Positions 1 to 6,413 of a stretch of 23,025 bases of DNA are shown here, one piece after another (position 1 is the first letter of the stretch; each line of letters starts with the position of its first letter). Source of the stretch: an uncultured Eubacteriales bacterium (lineage in GTDB: Bacteria; Bacillota; Clostridia; Christensenellales; Borkfalkiaceae); the NCBI GenBank assembly GCA_900548285.1, contig URKE01000030.1, forward strand, positions 1 to 23,025, given 5' to 3'. Both the position numbers and the translations under genes were made by a program. A model generated the notes under the pieces. The model made no database searches and was not told where the DNA came from. It worked only from the letters and a program-made list of their open reading frames with translations.

Positions 1-2
1 TG

Positions 3-182
3 ATAGAAAAAAACGGGGAAGTGGTCCCGGTGGAAGTGAAAGCGGGAAATACCGCAACAAAATCGTTGAACAGGTTTATAGAAGCATATAAACCGTCGGC
101 GGCATATAAAATCGTTGACGGAAACGTTGGCGTGAGCGACGTAAAACTTACGATTCCGCATTATATGGCGATGTTTTTATAA
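3..182 (+). CDS. C-terminal end of a DUF4143-type ATPase (partial)
   Basis: The reading frame is open from the window edge to TAA at 180-182 and gives 59 residues. The segment VVPVEVKAGNTATKSLNRFI matches the PVEVKAG-x-KSL pattern typical of the C-terminal DUF4143 domain of AAA-type ATPases (PD-(D/E)XK-like fold), in which E-V-K are the nuclease-fold residues. The tail, ending IPHYMAMFL, also resembles that family. The AAA part lies outside the window. A terminator hairpin follows at 279-317, so this is the last gene of its unit. Family assignment rests on a short motif only, and the role of these proteins is poorly known. Confidence 0.6.
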   Translation: MEKNGEVVPVEVKAGNTATKSLNRFIEAYKPSAAYKIVDGNVGVSDVKLTIPHYMAMFL

Positions 183-278
183 AACGGTTGTATTACCGTC
201 AATCGGGATTGGCGAAAAATTCAGAAAAAATGCGGAAAAACGGCTAAAAAGCACTATATTTTACAATAAAACGTCAGG

Positions 279-317
279 AAGGCAATCGTTCTTACAAAAG
301 AGCGGTTGCCTTTTTTC
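279..317 (+). terminator. Rho-independent terminator after the DUF4143 gene
   Basis: Inverted arms AAGGCAATCGTTCTT (279-293) and AAGAGCGGTTGCCTT (299-313) pair over 15 positions with two G-U pairs, around a loop of about five bases. A run of T follows (310-316). The rest of 183-432 shows no gene or other structure that I can support. Confidence 0.75.
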
Positions 318-432
318 TAAAAACGCAGGAAAGTTTGTCTGTTGCGTTTCGGGTATTCCCGTAAAAAATTCTTTTAAGACGTGATCTGTGTAAATTTAGA
401 GAAAATTTCCATATTTCAGAATAAAATAACCA

Positions 433-461
433 TTTATTTTACGCTTCGGATTTGCTATTAT
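433..461 (+). promoter_or_regulatory. Putative promoter of the GH127-like gene
   Basis: A TATTAT -10 hexamer (456-461) lies 17 bp after a weak TTTATT -35 (433-438). Transcription would begin at about 468, which is the first base of the best ATG. The local string GGATTT followed by ATTATA also occurs before the transporter operon (2883-2894), so the two promoters may be related, though this could be chance. Confidence 0.4.
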
Positions 462-467
462 AGTAAT

Positions 468-2024
468 ATGAAAAACAGAACAGAGGAAAGCGGATATACG
501 CTTTTGTCTGTCGGCGGAGATATTAAAAGAAGATTGCTTTTAAACGTCGGCAGGCTGAACGGCGAGGAATATTCCGAAAAAAACGTTTATAAACCCGATT
601 CCTACGAGTGGTACGGTGACTGGGAGGGAAGGGCCTTACTTGCGGTAACTTCGCTCGGAAAGTATTTTGAAGAAATATCCGAACGCCGCGACGAGCTTTG
701 GTCAGCCCTGGACAAACATTTGAATAAGGACGGATATTTCGGTCCGCCGATAGACGGGAAATCCGTAAACGAGCAGCAATATGCCGGGAACGGTTGGTTT
801 TTGCGGGCTCTTTGTTTAAAATACGATATCACCGGTTCGGAAGAAATAAAAGAAAAAATCAGAAAAGCGGCGTACAATCTTTTCGTTAAATCTTCGGAAG
901 AATTCGTTAAATATCCGATAGACCTGAACGTGGACGAGCATGGCGGAATTGTCGGGCAACTTAACATAAAATATAAGAACTGGAAAATTTCTTCGGATTC
1001 TGGTTGCCTTTACATATCCTTGGACGGGCTCGCCGAGGCGTACAGAATTTTAAAGGACGAAAACATACTTTCGGTTGCGGATCTTCTAATAAAAATGATG
1101 AACGAAACGACTCTCGGCGGCAAAAATTTTCAATGTCACGCGTTTTTATCGGGCGTGCGCGGAATTATTAAATTCGGAGATCTGCTCGGTGAAAAATATT
1201 ATGCTGTTGCCGAAAGGTTTTTCGATTACTTTGTAAAGGCAAATTTAAACGCCGTTTACGAGGGAAGCGGTACGCTCGGCAAACAGGCTCCCAGCGAAGG
1301 ATGCGCCGTGATTGATTCCGAGATGATTTCTCTAAGGCTATATCTCCATACCGGCAAGCCGGAATATCTTGAACTGTACAGGAAAATAGTGGAGAACGCG
1401 CTCAGGGTAAATCAAAGGGCGAACGGCGGGTTCGGCTGCAATTATTTTACGGGTGCGACGCATCCTTATGTGGAAATATTGCCGGAGGGCAAAGAGGCGT
1501 TCTGGTGCTGCACTATGAGAGGGGCAGAAGGTCTTACCGACATTGCCGAAAATTTATACAGCGTAAACGGTGATACTGTCGAGGTGTTGCTTCCGTCCGA
1601 AAGCGAGGCTTCTTTCTTTGACGGGAAGGTAATAATAAAACAAAAAACTTCGTATCCCTTCACGGGAGAAACGAAGTTTGAAATAGAAGCCGAAATGCCG
1701 TTTAAATTAACGGCTAAAGCGTTTTCTGCTTACGACGTTTATATCGACGGAAAACCGTATAACGGCGAATTGCTTGAGATAAACGGCACTTCTTCGGTTA
1801 CGCTCGCTATGAATGCCAAATTTAAAAACGACAAATTCGAAGATAAGTACAGGTTCTTCAGCGGCGACTTGCTTCTTTGTTCGGACGGCAGAGAGGAATT
1901 GCGCGGGAATTCGTCAGAAATAACCCTTTTTCCGATTGCGGACTTCAGCGTTATTCCCATGGAAATGCTGGATAATGCGCGAAAGAGGATACTTTTCGGT
2001 GATCCGTCTAAGATAAGGTGGTAG
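468..2024 (+). CDS. Divergent GH127-like (beta-L-arabinofuranosidase superfamily) glycoside hydrolase
   Basis: From ATG 468 this is a 518-residue protein with no signal peptide, probably an (alpha/alpha)6-barrel hydrolase of the GH127/DUF1680 type acting in the cytoplasm. The zinc-site pattern of GH127 is present in altered form: E277-G-C279 (family E-T-C) in SEGCAVIDSEM and the C347-C348 pair in EAFWCCTMRGAEG (family CACCPPN). A helical repeat follows the first motif (GKPEYLELYRKIVENAL), as in true GH127, and a beta-rich C-terminal region starts at about residue 370. The frame is open back to ATG 381, but the extra 29 residues look like translated promoter DNA, so 468 was chosen. There is no Shine-Dalgarno before 468. 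A TTG at 504 behind GAGGAAAG is a less likely alternative. The 3' end overlaps the convergent regulator gene by 17 bp. Substrate unknown; the family call is moderate. Confidence 0.65.
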   Translation: MKNRTEESGYTLLSVGGDIKRRLLLNVGRLNGEEYSEKNVYKPDSYEWYGDWEGRALLAVTSLGKYFEEISERRDELWSALDKHLNKDGYFGPPIDGKSVNEQQYAGNGWFLRALCLKYDITGSEEIKEKIRKAAYNLFVKSSEEFVKYPIDLNVDEHGGIVGQLNIKYKNWKISSDSGCLYISLDGLAEAYRILKDENILSVADLLIKMMNETTLGGKNFQCHAFLSGVRGIIKFGDLLGEKYYAVAERFFDYFVKANLNAVYEGSGTLGKQAPSEGCAVIDSEMISLRLYLHTGKPEYLELYRKIVENALRVNQRANGGFGCNYFTGATHPYVEILPEGKEAFWCCTMRGAEGLTDIAENLYSVNGDTVEVLLPSESEASFFDGKVIIKQKTSYPFTGETKFEIEAEMPFKLTAKAFSAYDVYIDGKPYNGELLEINGTSSVTLAMNAKFKNDKFEDKYRFFSGDLLLCSDGREELRGNSSEITLFPIADFSVIPMEMLDNARKRILFGDPSKIRW

Positions 2025-2865
2025 TGGAGTTGTAATTTTTAGGCGGCGTATTTTTCATTTTTTTAAAGATTTTCGAAAAATACAGTTGATCTGTAAAGCC
2101 TACTTTTTCGGCAACGTCTTTGATGTATCTGTTGCCCGCGTCGAGCATTTCGCAGGCGCGCTGAATACGGAACACGTTAAGGTACTGCACGAACGTTATG
2201 CCGGTAACCTTTTTGAACAGCTGAGATGCGTAATTGTAGTTCAGCCCCATTTCGCCGGCAATGTCTTTAAGGCAAAGCCCGGGATCGGCGTAGTTTTCCT
2301 GAATATATCTTATGGCTTGCAAAACGTAGGTTTCGCCGCTTGAAAGACGGGAACTTTGCTCTTTGCAGATTGTTTCTATCATAAGAGAAAACAGATTGTA
2401 GAGATGCCCTGTAACGGCAATATTCATTCCGTAGGTCATTTTGTGCAGTTCTACCAGGTTCAGCGCGATATTTTCCGCTCCCTCGGGGACGGAAGCGAAC
2501 ACCGGACTTTCGGCAGTCAGGCCGCATCTGAAACAAAGTTTGGTTGCCATAGGTCCCGAAAAGTTAATCCATACGTATTCCCACGGATTATTGCTTTCGG
2601 GGTAGTATTCAACCTCCTCGTTGGGGGAAATCACAAATATCTGCCCCTGGTGAATCTGGTAGGTTTCGCCTTTCATTATAAGCGTACCGGAGCCTTTTAA
2701 AATAAGGTGTAGCGAATAGCACTGCATAATTTTAGGTCCCTCGTGTTTATCGGGAAAACACTTTTCGTGCCCGATGCCCCACACTGCGATATCGTTGCCC
2801 GTTTCGGCATTTACGTCGTAGTACAAAAAGTTCCTGGCGATTATCGTCAACTGAGTTTTATTCAT
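2008..2865 (-). CDS. AraC-family transcriptional regulator
   Basis: A 285-residue regulator. The N-terminal cupin-like sensor domain (about residues 25-165; LHLILKGSGTLIMKG then HQGQIFVISPNEEVEYYP) should bind a sugar. The C-terminal DNA-binding domain (about 180-280) has two helix-turn-helix units: LCLKDIAGEMGLNYNYASQL and IKDVAEKVGFTDQLYFSKIF followed by KKMKNTPPKNY, the classic AraC/XylS signature. A good AGGTG ribosome site precedes ATG 2863-2865. The gene is divergent from the transporter operon, 51 bp away, and convergent with the GH127-like gene, overlapping it by 17 bp. It is therefore the obvious candidate regulator of this glycan locus. The inducer is not predictable from sequence. 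Confidence 0.92.
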   Translation of the reverse strand: MNKTQLTIIARNFLYYDVNAETGNDIAVWGIGHEKCFPDKHEGPKIMQCYSLHLILKGSGTLIMKGETYQIHQGQIFVISPNEEVEYYPESNNPWEYVWINFSGPMATKLCFRCGLTAESPVFASVPEGAENIALNLVELHKMTYGMNIAVTGHLYNLFSLMIETICKEQSSRLSSGETYVLQAIRYIQENYADPGLCLKDIAGEMGLNYNYASQLFKKVTGITFVQYLNVFRIQRACEMLDAGNRYIKDVAEKVGFTDQLYFSKIFKKMKNTPPKNYNSTTTLS

Positions 2866-2916
2866 AAAACACCTCGATTTATGGATTTATTATACATTTT
2901 TAAGGAGTAAAAGTCA
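2866..2916 (+). promoter_or_regulatory. Divergent regulatory gap between araC-type gene and transporter operon
   Basis: Only 51 bp separate the two start codons. On the plus strand, overlapping TATTAT (2888-2893) and TATACA (2891-2896) could serve as -10, but no TTGACA-like -35 sits 16-18 bp upstream. That fits an activator-dependent promoter (inference). AAGGAG at 2902-2907 is the ribosome site of the first permease. Confidence 0.45.
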
Positions 2917-3837
2917 ATGAAAATAAAAAGCAAAAAAGCGGAGATAAAACGCAGTCTGAGCTTGTACGCGCTGATGACTCCGTCTTTAATTTTGCTGATA
3001 CTGTTCAGTTATTTACCTATGTACGGCATAATAATTGCTTTTAAAGATTACAATGCCGTGCAGGGGATATGGGGTTCGCCGTGGACGAAGAACTTCGGGT
3101 TTTCGCATTTTATAAGGTTTGTAACGGCGTACAATTTTACCTCTTTAATAAAGAACACGCTTGTTTTAAGTTTATATTCGCTTGTTGTAAACGCCATATG
3201 CCCCGTTGTGCTTGCGCTTTTCGTAAACGAAATACAAAACAAGGCTTTCAAGCGTACGGTTCAAACGATATCTTATTCGCCTTACTTCATTTCCTGCGTG
3301 GTTATGGTCGGTATGGTGGTAAGTTTTCTTAACGTGGACAGGGGTATAGTCAATAAAGTAATAATGTCGTTCGGCGGAAAGGGCACAATGTTTATGTCCG
3401 ACCCCGATTGGTTTGTCCATCTATACGTCTGGACGGGCGTATGGCAGGGCGTGGGCTGGGCTTCCATAGTTTATCTCGGTTGTCTTTCCAACGTCGATCC
3501 CTGTCTGCACGAGGCTGCCGTTATAGACGGCGCTTCCCGTATGAAAAGGCTGTGGCATATAAATCTGCCCGCGATAATCCCCGTTTTTACTATTCAGCTT
3601 ATTCTTTCCGTAGGAAATATAATGAACGTGGGGTTTGAAAAAGCATATCTTATGCAAACGGACGCAAACCTATCCGCAAGCGAAATAATCGCAACTTACG
3701 CGTACAAGATTTCGCTTCTCAAAAAGCAGTACAGCTTCGGAACGGCCGTGGGGCTGTTCAATGCGGCTATCAATATAATTTTGCTTTTTATAGTGAATTT
3801 CGTTTCTAAAAAAGTCGGACAGGAATCGCTTTGGTGA
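2917..3837 (+). CDS. ABC sugar transporter permease, LplB type
   Basis: A 306-residue integral membrane protein, one of the two channel subunits of an ABC importer for oligosaccharides. Six hydrophobic segments are visible, the first at residues 17-40 (LYALMTPSLILLILFSYLPM). The EAA loop that docks the ATPase is at 199-218: EAAVIDGASRMKRLWHINLP. The opening TPSLILLILFSYLPMYGIII and the FKDYN segment after it are typical of the LplB subgroup, which pairs with a YtcP-type partner, here the next gene 10 bp downstream. AAGGAG lies nine bases before ATG. No ATP-binding subunit is encoded nearby, which is usual for this group; a shared MsmX-like ATPase is expected elsewhere. Confidence 0.93.
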   Translation: MKIKSKKAEIKRSLSLYALMTPSLILLILFSYLPMYGIIIAFKDYNAVQGIWGSPWTKNFGFSHFIRFVTAYNFTSLIKNTLVLSLYSLVVNAICPVVLALFVNEIQNKAFKRTVQTISYSPYFISCVVMVGMVVSFLNVDRGIVNKVIMSFGGKGTMFMSDPDWFVHLYVWTGVWQGVGWASIVYLGCLSNVDPCLHEAAVIDGASRMKRLWHINLPAIIPVFTIQLILSVGNIMNVGFEKAYLMQTDANLSASEIIATYAYKISLLKKQYSFGTAVGLFNAAINIILLFIVNFVSKKVGQESLW

Positions 3838-3847
3838 AAGGAGAAAT

Positions 3848-4738
3848 ATGGTACAGAAATCAAGAGAAAATACGATATTCAATATAATCGTTTACACGGT
3901 TATGGTCATATTTCTGTTTATAATGATATATCCGCTGTGGTATTGTCTTATAAACGCCTTTTCCTCCGCAAAAGAGGTTTATTACGGTAACGTTGTATGG
4001 CTTCCCAAGGGAATCACCTTGGAAAACTATGTGGCGGTTTTTCGCGAAAAGAGCCTTTTGTCGGGGTATTTAAATACTGTTTTTTATACTTTCGCGGGAA
4101 CTGTAATCGGTCTTTTCGTAACGTTCACGGCTGCGTATCCTTTATCGAGAAAGGATATGTACGGCAGGGATGTTTTTATGAAACTTTACCTTTTGCCTAT
4201 GTTCATAAGCGGCGGACTTGTTCCCACCTATATTATAGTAAAGAAACTCGGTTTGTACGATACTTTCTGGGCGCTTGTTCTTCCGGGAGCGGTGGGCGTA
4301 TGGAACGTTGTCGTAGTAAGAACTTTTATGATTTCGTCCATACCCGGGGAACTTCAGGAGGCGGCAATGCTTGACGGGGCGGGTAATATAAGAATATTTA
4401 CGTCTATAATAATTCCGCTCAGCCGTCCGATACTCGCGGTTATGACAATGTTTCACATCGTCGGGTATTGGAACACCTATTTCAACGCGCTGATTTATCT
4501 CAACGACGAAGCAAAATACCCGATACAACTCGTTCTCAGAAAGATACTGATACAAAACGACATAGATTCTCTTATATCTTCCGGGAACGTAAGCGCGAGT
4601 ATTCTCGAACAGACGATGCGGGCGGAAGCGATAAAATACGCCGCCATAATAGTGACCGTTACGCCTCTTCTCGTAATCTATCCGTTCTTTGAAAAATTCT
4701 TTGAAAAGGGAATGGTAGTAGGCAGTTTAAAAGGCTGA
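3848..4738 (+). CDS. ABC sugar transporter permease, YtcP type
   Basis: A 296-residue membrane protein and the partner channel subunit of the preceding permease. The first membrane helix is at residues 11-36, and the EAA loop is at 171-190 (EAAMLDGAGNIRIFTSIIIP). The C-terminus KGMVVGSLKG is the hallmark ending of this carbohydrate permease subfamily (xxGxxxGSLKG). An AAAGGAG ribosome site sits four bases before ATG, and only 10 bp separate it from the previous gene, so translation is probably coordinated. It belongs to the operon running to 13262. Confidence 0.94.
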   Translation: MVQKSRENTIFNIIVYTVMVIFLFIMIYPLWYCLINAFSSAKEVYYGNVVWLPKGITLENYVAVFREKSLLSGYLNTVFYTFAGTVIGLFVTFTAAYPLSRKDMYGRDVFMKLYLLPMFISGGLVPTYIIVKKLGLYDTFWALVLPGAVGVWNVVVVRTFMISSIPGELQEAAMLDGAGNIRIFTSIIIPLSRPILAVMTMFHIVGYWNTYFNALIYLNDEAKYPIQLVLRKILIQNDIDSLISSGNVSASILEQTMRAEAIKYAAIIVTVTPLLVIYPFFEKFFEKGMVVGSLKG

Positions 4739-4769
4739 AAACAATATAAAAATATAAAGGAGATTTTGT

Positions 4770-6380
4770 ATGAGAAAGAAACTTTTGTCATTACTTCTTG
4801 CCGTTATCGTTTCGGCTTCGAGCGCGGTTTTCGTTTCTTGCGGAGAAAAAACCGATGCGAATTACGATCCCGATAACTTTATTGAGGATACCTCGAATCC
4901 GCAGATCGTCAAGGAGCCGGTAACGATAAGATTTTACGTTCCGAAGCACAGCCTTCACTCACATTACAAGGATATGACCGTGTTTAAGGAAGTATCCCGT
5001 ATAACGAATATCAATATGGAATTCGTGGAGGTAGACAGGGAAGCGTACGACGAGAAGCGCGGGCTTCAGTGGGAAGACGAGGCTACTTTGCCCGATTCGT
5101 TTATGTTCTGCAATAATATGGACGAGCAGGTAATGTATTCGGAACTTAAAATGATTGCTCCGCTGAACGACCTGATAGACAAGTATTGTCCTAATTACAA
5201 AGCACTTATGGCGAAGTATCCCGAAATAAAAAAGGTCAGCACTCTTGCCGACGGAAACATGTATTCGTTCACCGCGGTGGATAACAAAGGCTCTACCTGT
5301 TATCAATACGTCAATCAGAAATGGCTGAACGATTTGTATAACGATAACGTAATCGATTTTACGATGCCCTCTACGGTTGAAGAGTTTAAGGAAATGCTTA
5401 TAGCTTTCCGGGATAACGATCCCAACCACAACGGTATTGCGGACGAACTTCCGCTTTGCTCTAAGTTCAACTACACGAGCATTTTTCTTTTAAGCGCGTT
5501 CGGTCACGTTACGAAAAGCGTGGAAATAACCGACGATAACGATTTTATTTTCGTGCCCGAAACGGAAGATTACAAGGCTTATCTTAAATTCGCAAAAGAA
5601 CTTTACGACGAAAAGCTTATGAACCAGAACATCTACGAAATAACCGACGGCGACGTTGCTTATTACGGGCAGCAGGGCCGGGTAGGTTGCTCGGAAAACG
5701 TTGCGGCGTTCCTTCTCGTAGGCAACGAACTTGCAGACCAGTATGCGACCATAGCGCCCTTGACAAGCGATCGCTCGCCCGTTAAAAACGGCGAAAAACA
5801 ACGCGTGCATATCTGCTTCTCGATGTTCGATCCGACCGCCCTTATTATAACCGAAAAAACCCCGTATAAGCGTGAAATAGCCCGTCTTGTGGATTTCTTC
5901 TATTCGGAAGAAGGCGTCAGATTGTTTCTTACCGGCAAGGAAAACGTAGACTGGACGTGGGACGACGAAACAAAGACGAGCTGGCATACTACTTACCCCG
6001 AAGGGGTAGATACCGAAACCTATCGCGGTACCATTACTCCTAACGTAGGTTTGGGCGCGGCGTTCTATAAGGACAAAGAATGGACTAACGGTCAGACGAA
6101 CGAACTCAGCAAACAGCTTAATAAAGACGCTTCCGTGTACACGCCTTACCTTAAGGTGGCGACGCCCGACCTCATTTTTACGAGCGAAGAAAGCAACGAA
6201 CTCGCCTTTATCAAATCGGCGCTCGACGCTTACGTGGTAGGGGCGGAAGCAGACTTCATTCTCGGCAGAAAGGATATAGACAAGGACTGGGTGTCTTTCC
6301 AAAAAACTTTAAAACAAATGAAAACGGATACGCTTATCTCTATTTACCGCGCGGCGTATAAGAGATATGCGGCTATCTGA
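4770..6380 (+). CDS. Extracellular solute-binding lipoprotein of the sugar ABC transporter
   Basis: A 536-residue surface lipoprotein that should capture the imported glycan and hand it to the two permeases encoded just upstream (31-bp gap). The signal peptide has charged RKK, a hydrophobic core and a lipobox ending V22-S23-C24. The mature part has the family features of LplA-like family 1 binding proteins, which are longer (about 500-560 aa) than classical ones: an opening beta-strand VTIRFYVP, a WLNDLY hinge region around residue 190, and MPSTVEEFKEMLIAFRDNDPNHNG, the usual DPNGNG-like loop. TGKENVDWTWDDE near residue 390 is also typical of this group. AAGGAG precedes the start. Ligand unknown; the neighbours suggest an arabinose- or galactose-containing oligosaccharide. 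Confidence 0.9.
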   Translation: MRKKLLSLLLAVIVSASSAVFVSCGEKTDANYDPDNFIEDTSNPQIVKEPVTIRFYVPKHSLHSHYKDMTVFKEVSRITNINMEFVEVDREAYDEKRGLQWEDEATLPDSFMFCNNMDEQVMYSELKMIAPLNDLIDKYCPNYKALMAKYPEIKKVSTLADGNMYSFTAVDNKGSTCYQYVNQKWLNDLYNDNVIDFTMPSTVEEFKEMLIAFRDNDPNHNGIADELPLCSKFNYTSIFLLSAFGHVTKSVEITDDNDFIFVPETEDYKAYLKFAKELYDEKLMNQNIYEITDGDVAYYGQQGRVGCSENVAAFLLVGNELADQYATIAPLTSDRSPVKNGEKQRVHICFSMFDPTALIITEKTPYKREIARLVDFFYSEEGVRLFLTGKENVDWTWDDETKTSWHTTYPEGVDTETYRGTITPNVGLGAAFYKDKEWTNGQTNELSKQLNKDASVYTPYLKVATPDLIFTSEESNELAFIKSALDAYVVGAEADFILGRKDIDKDWVSFQKTLKQMKTDTLISIYRAAYKRYAAI

Positions 6381-6398
6381 AAATATATAGGGAGGTCT

Positions 6399-6413
6399 AT
6401 GATAGAAAAATGA
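6399..6413 (+). other. Four-codon leader ORF overlapping the next start codon
   Basis: ATG ATA GAA AAA TGA begins three bases after a strong GGAGGT (6391-6396). Its TGA (6411-6413) overlaps the ATG of the GH110-like gene (6410-6412) as ATGA. The ribosome site is a poor distance from either start (2 and 13 bases), so a reinitiation or coupling role is possible but unproven. Confidence 0.3.

Noticed and set aside
381..467. N-terminal extension of the GH127-like protein from ATG 381
   Set aside because: The 29 residues look like translated AT-rich promoter DNA; a -10 element lies inside and there is no ribosome site.
5490..6302. 270-codon minus-strand frame opposite the solute-binding gene
   Set aside because: It is a long shadow frame with no ribosome site and no recognisable domain, fully inside a confident gene.
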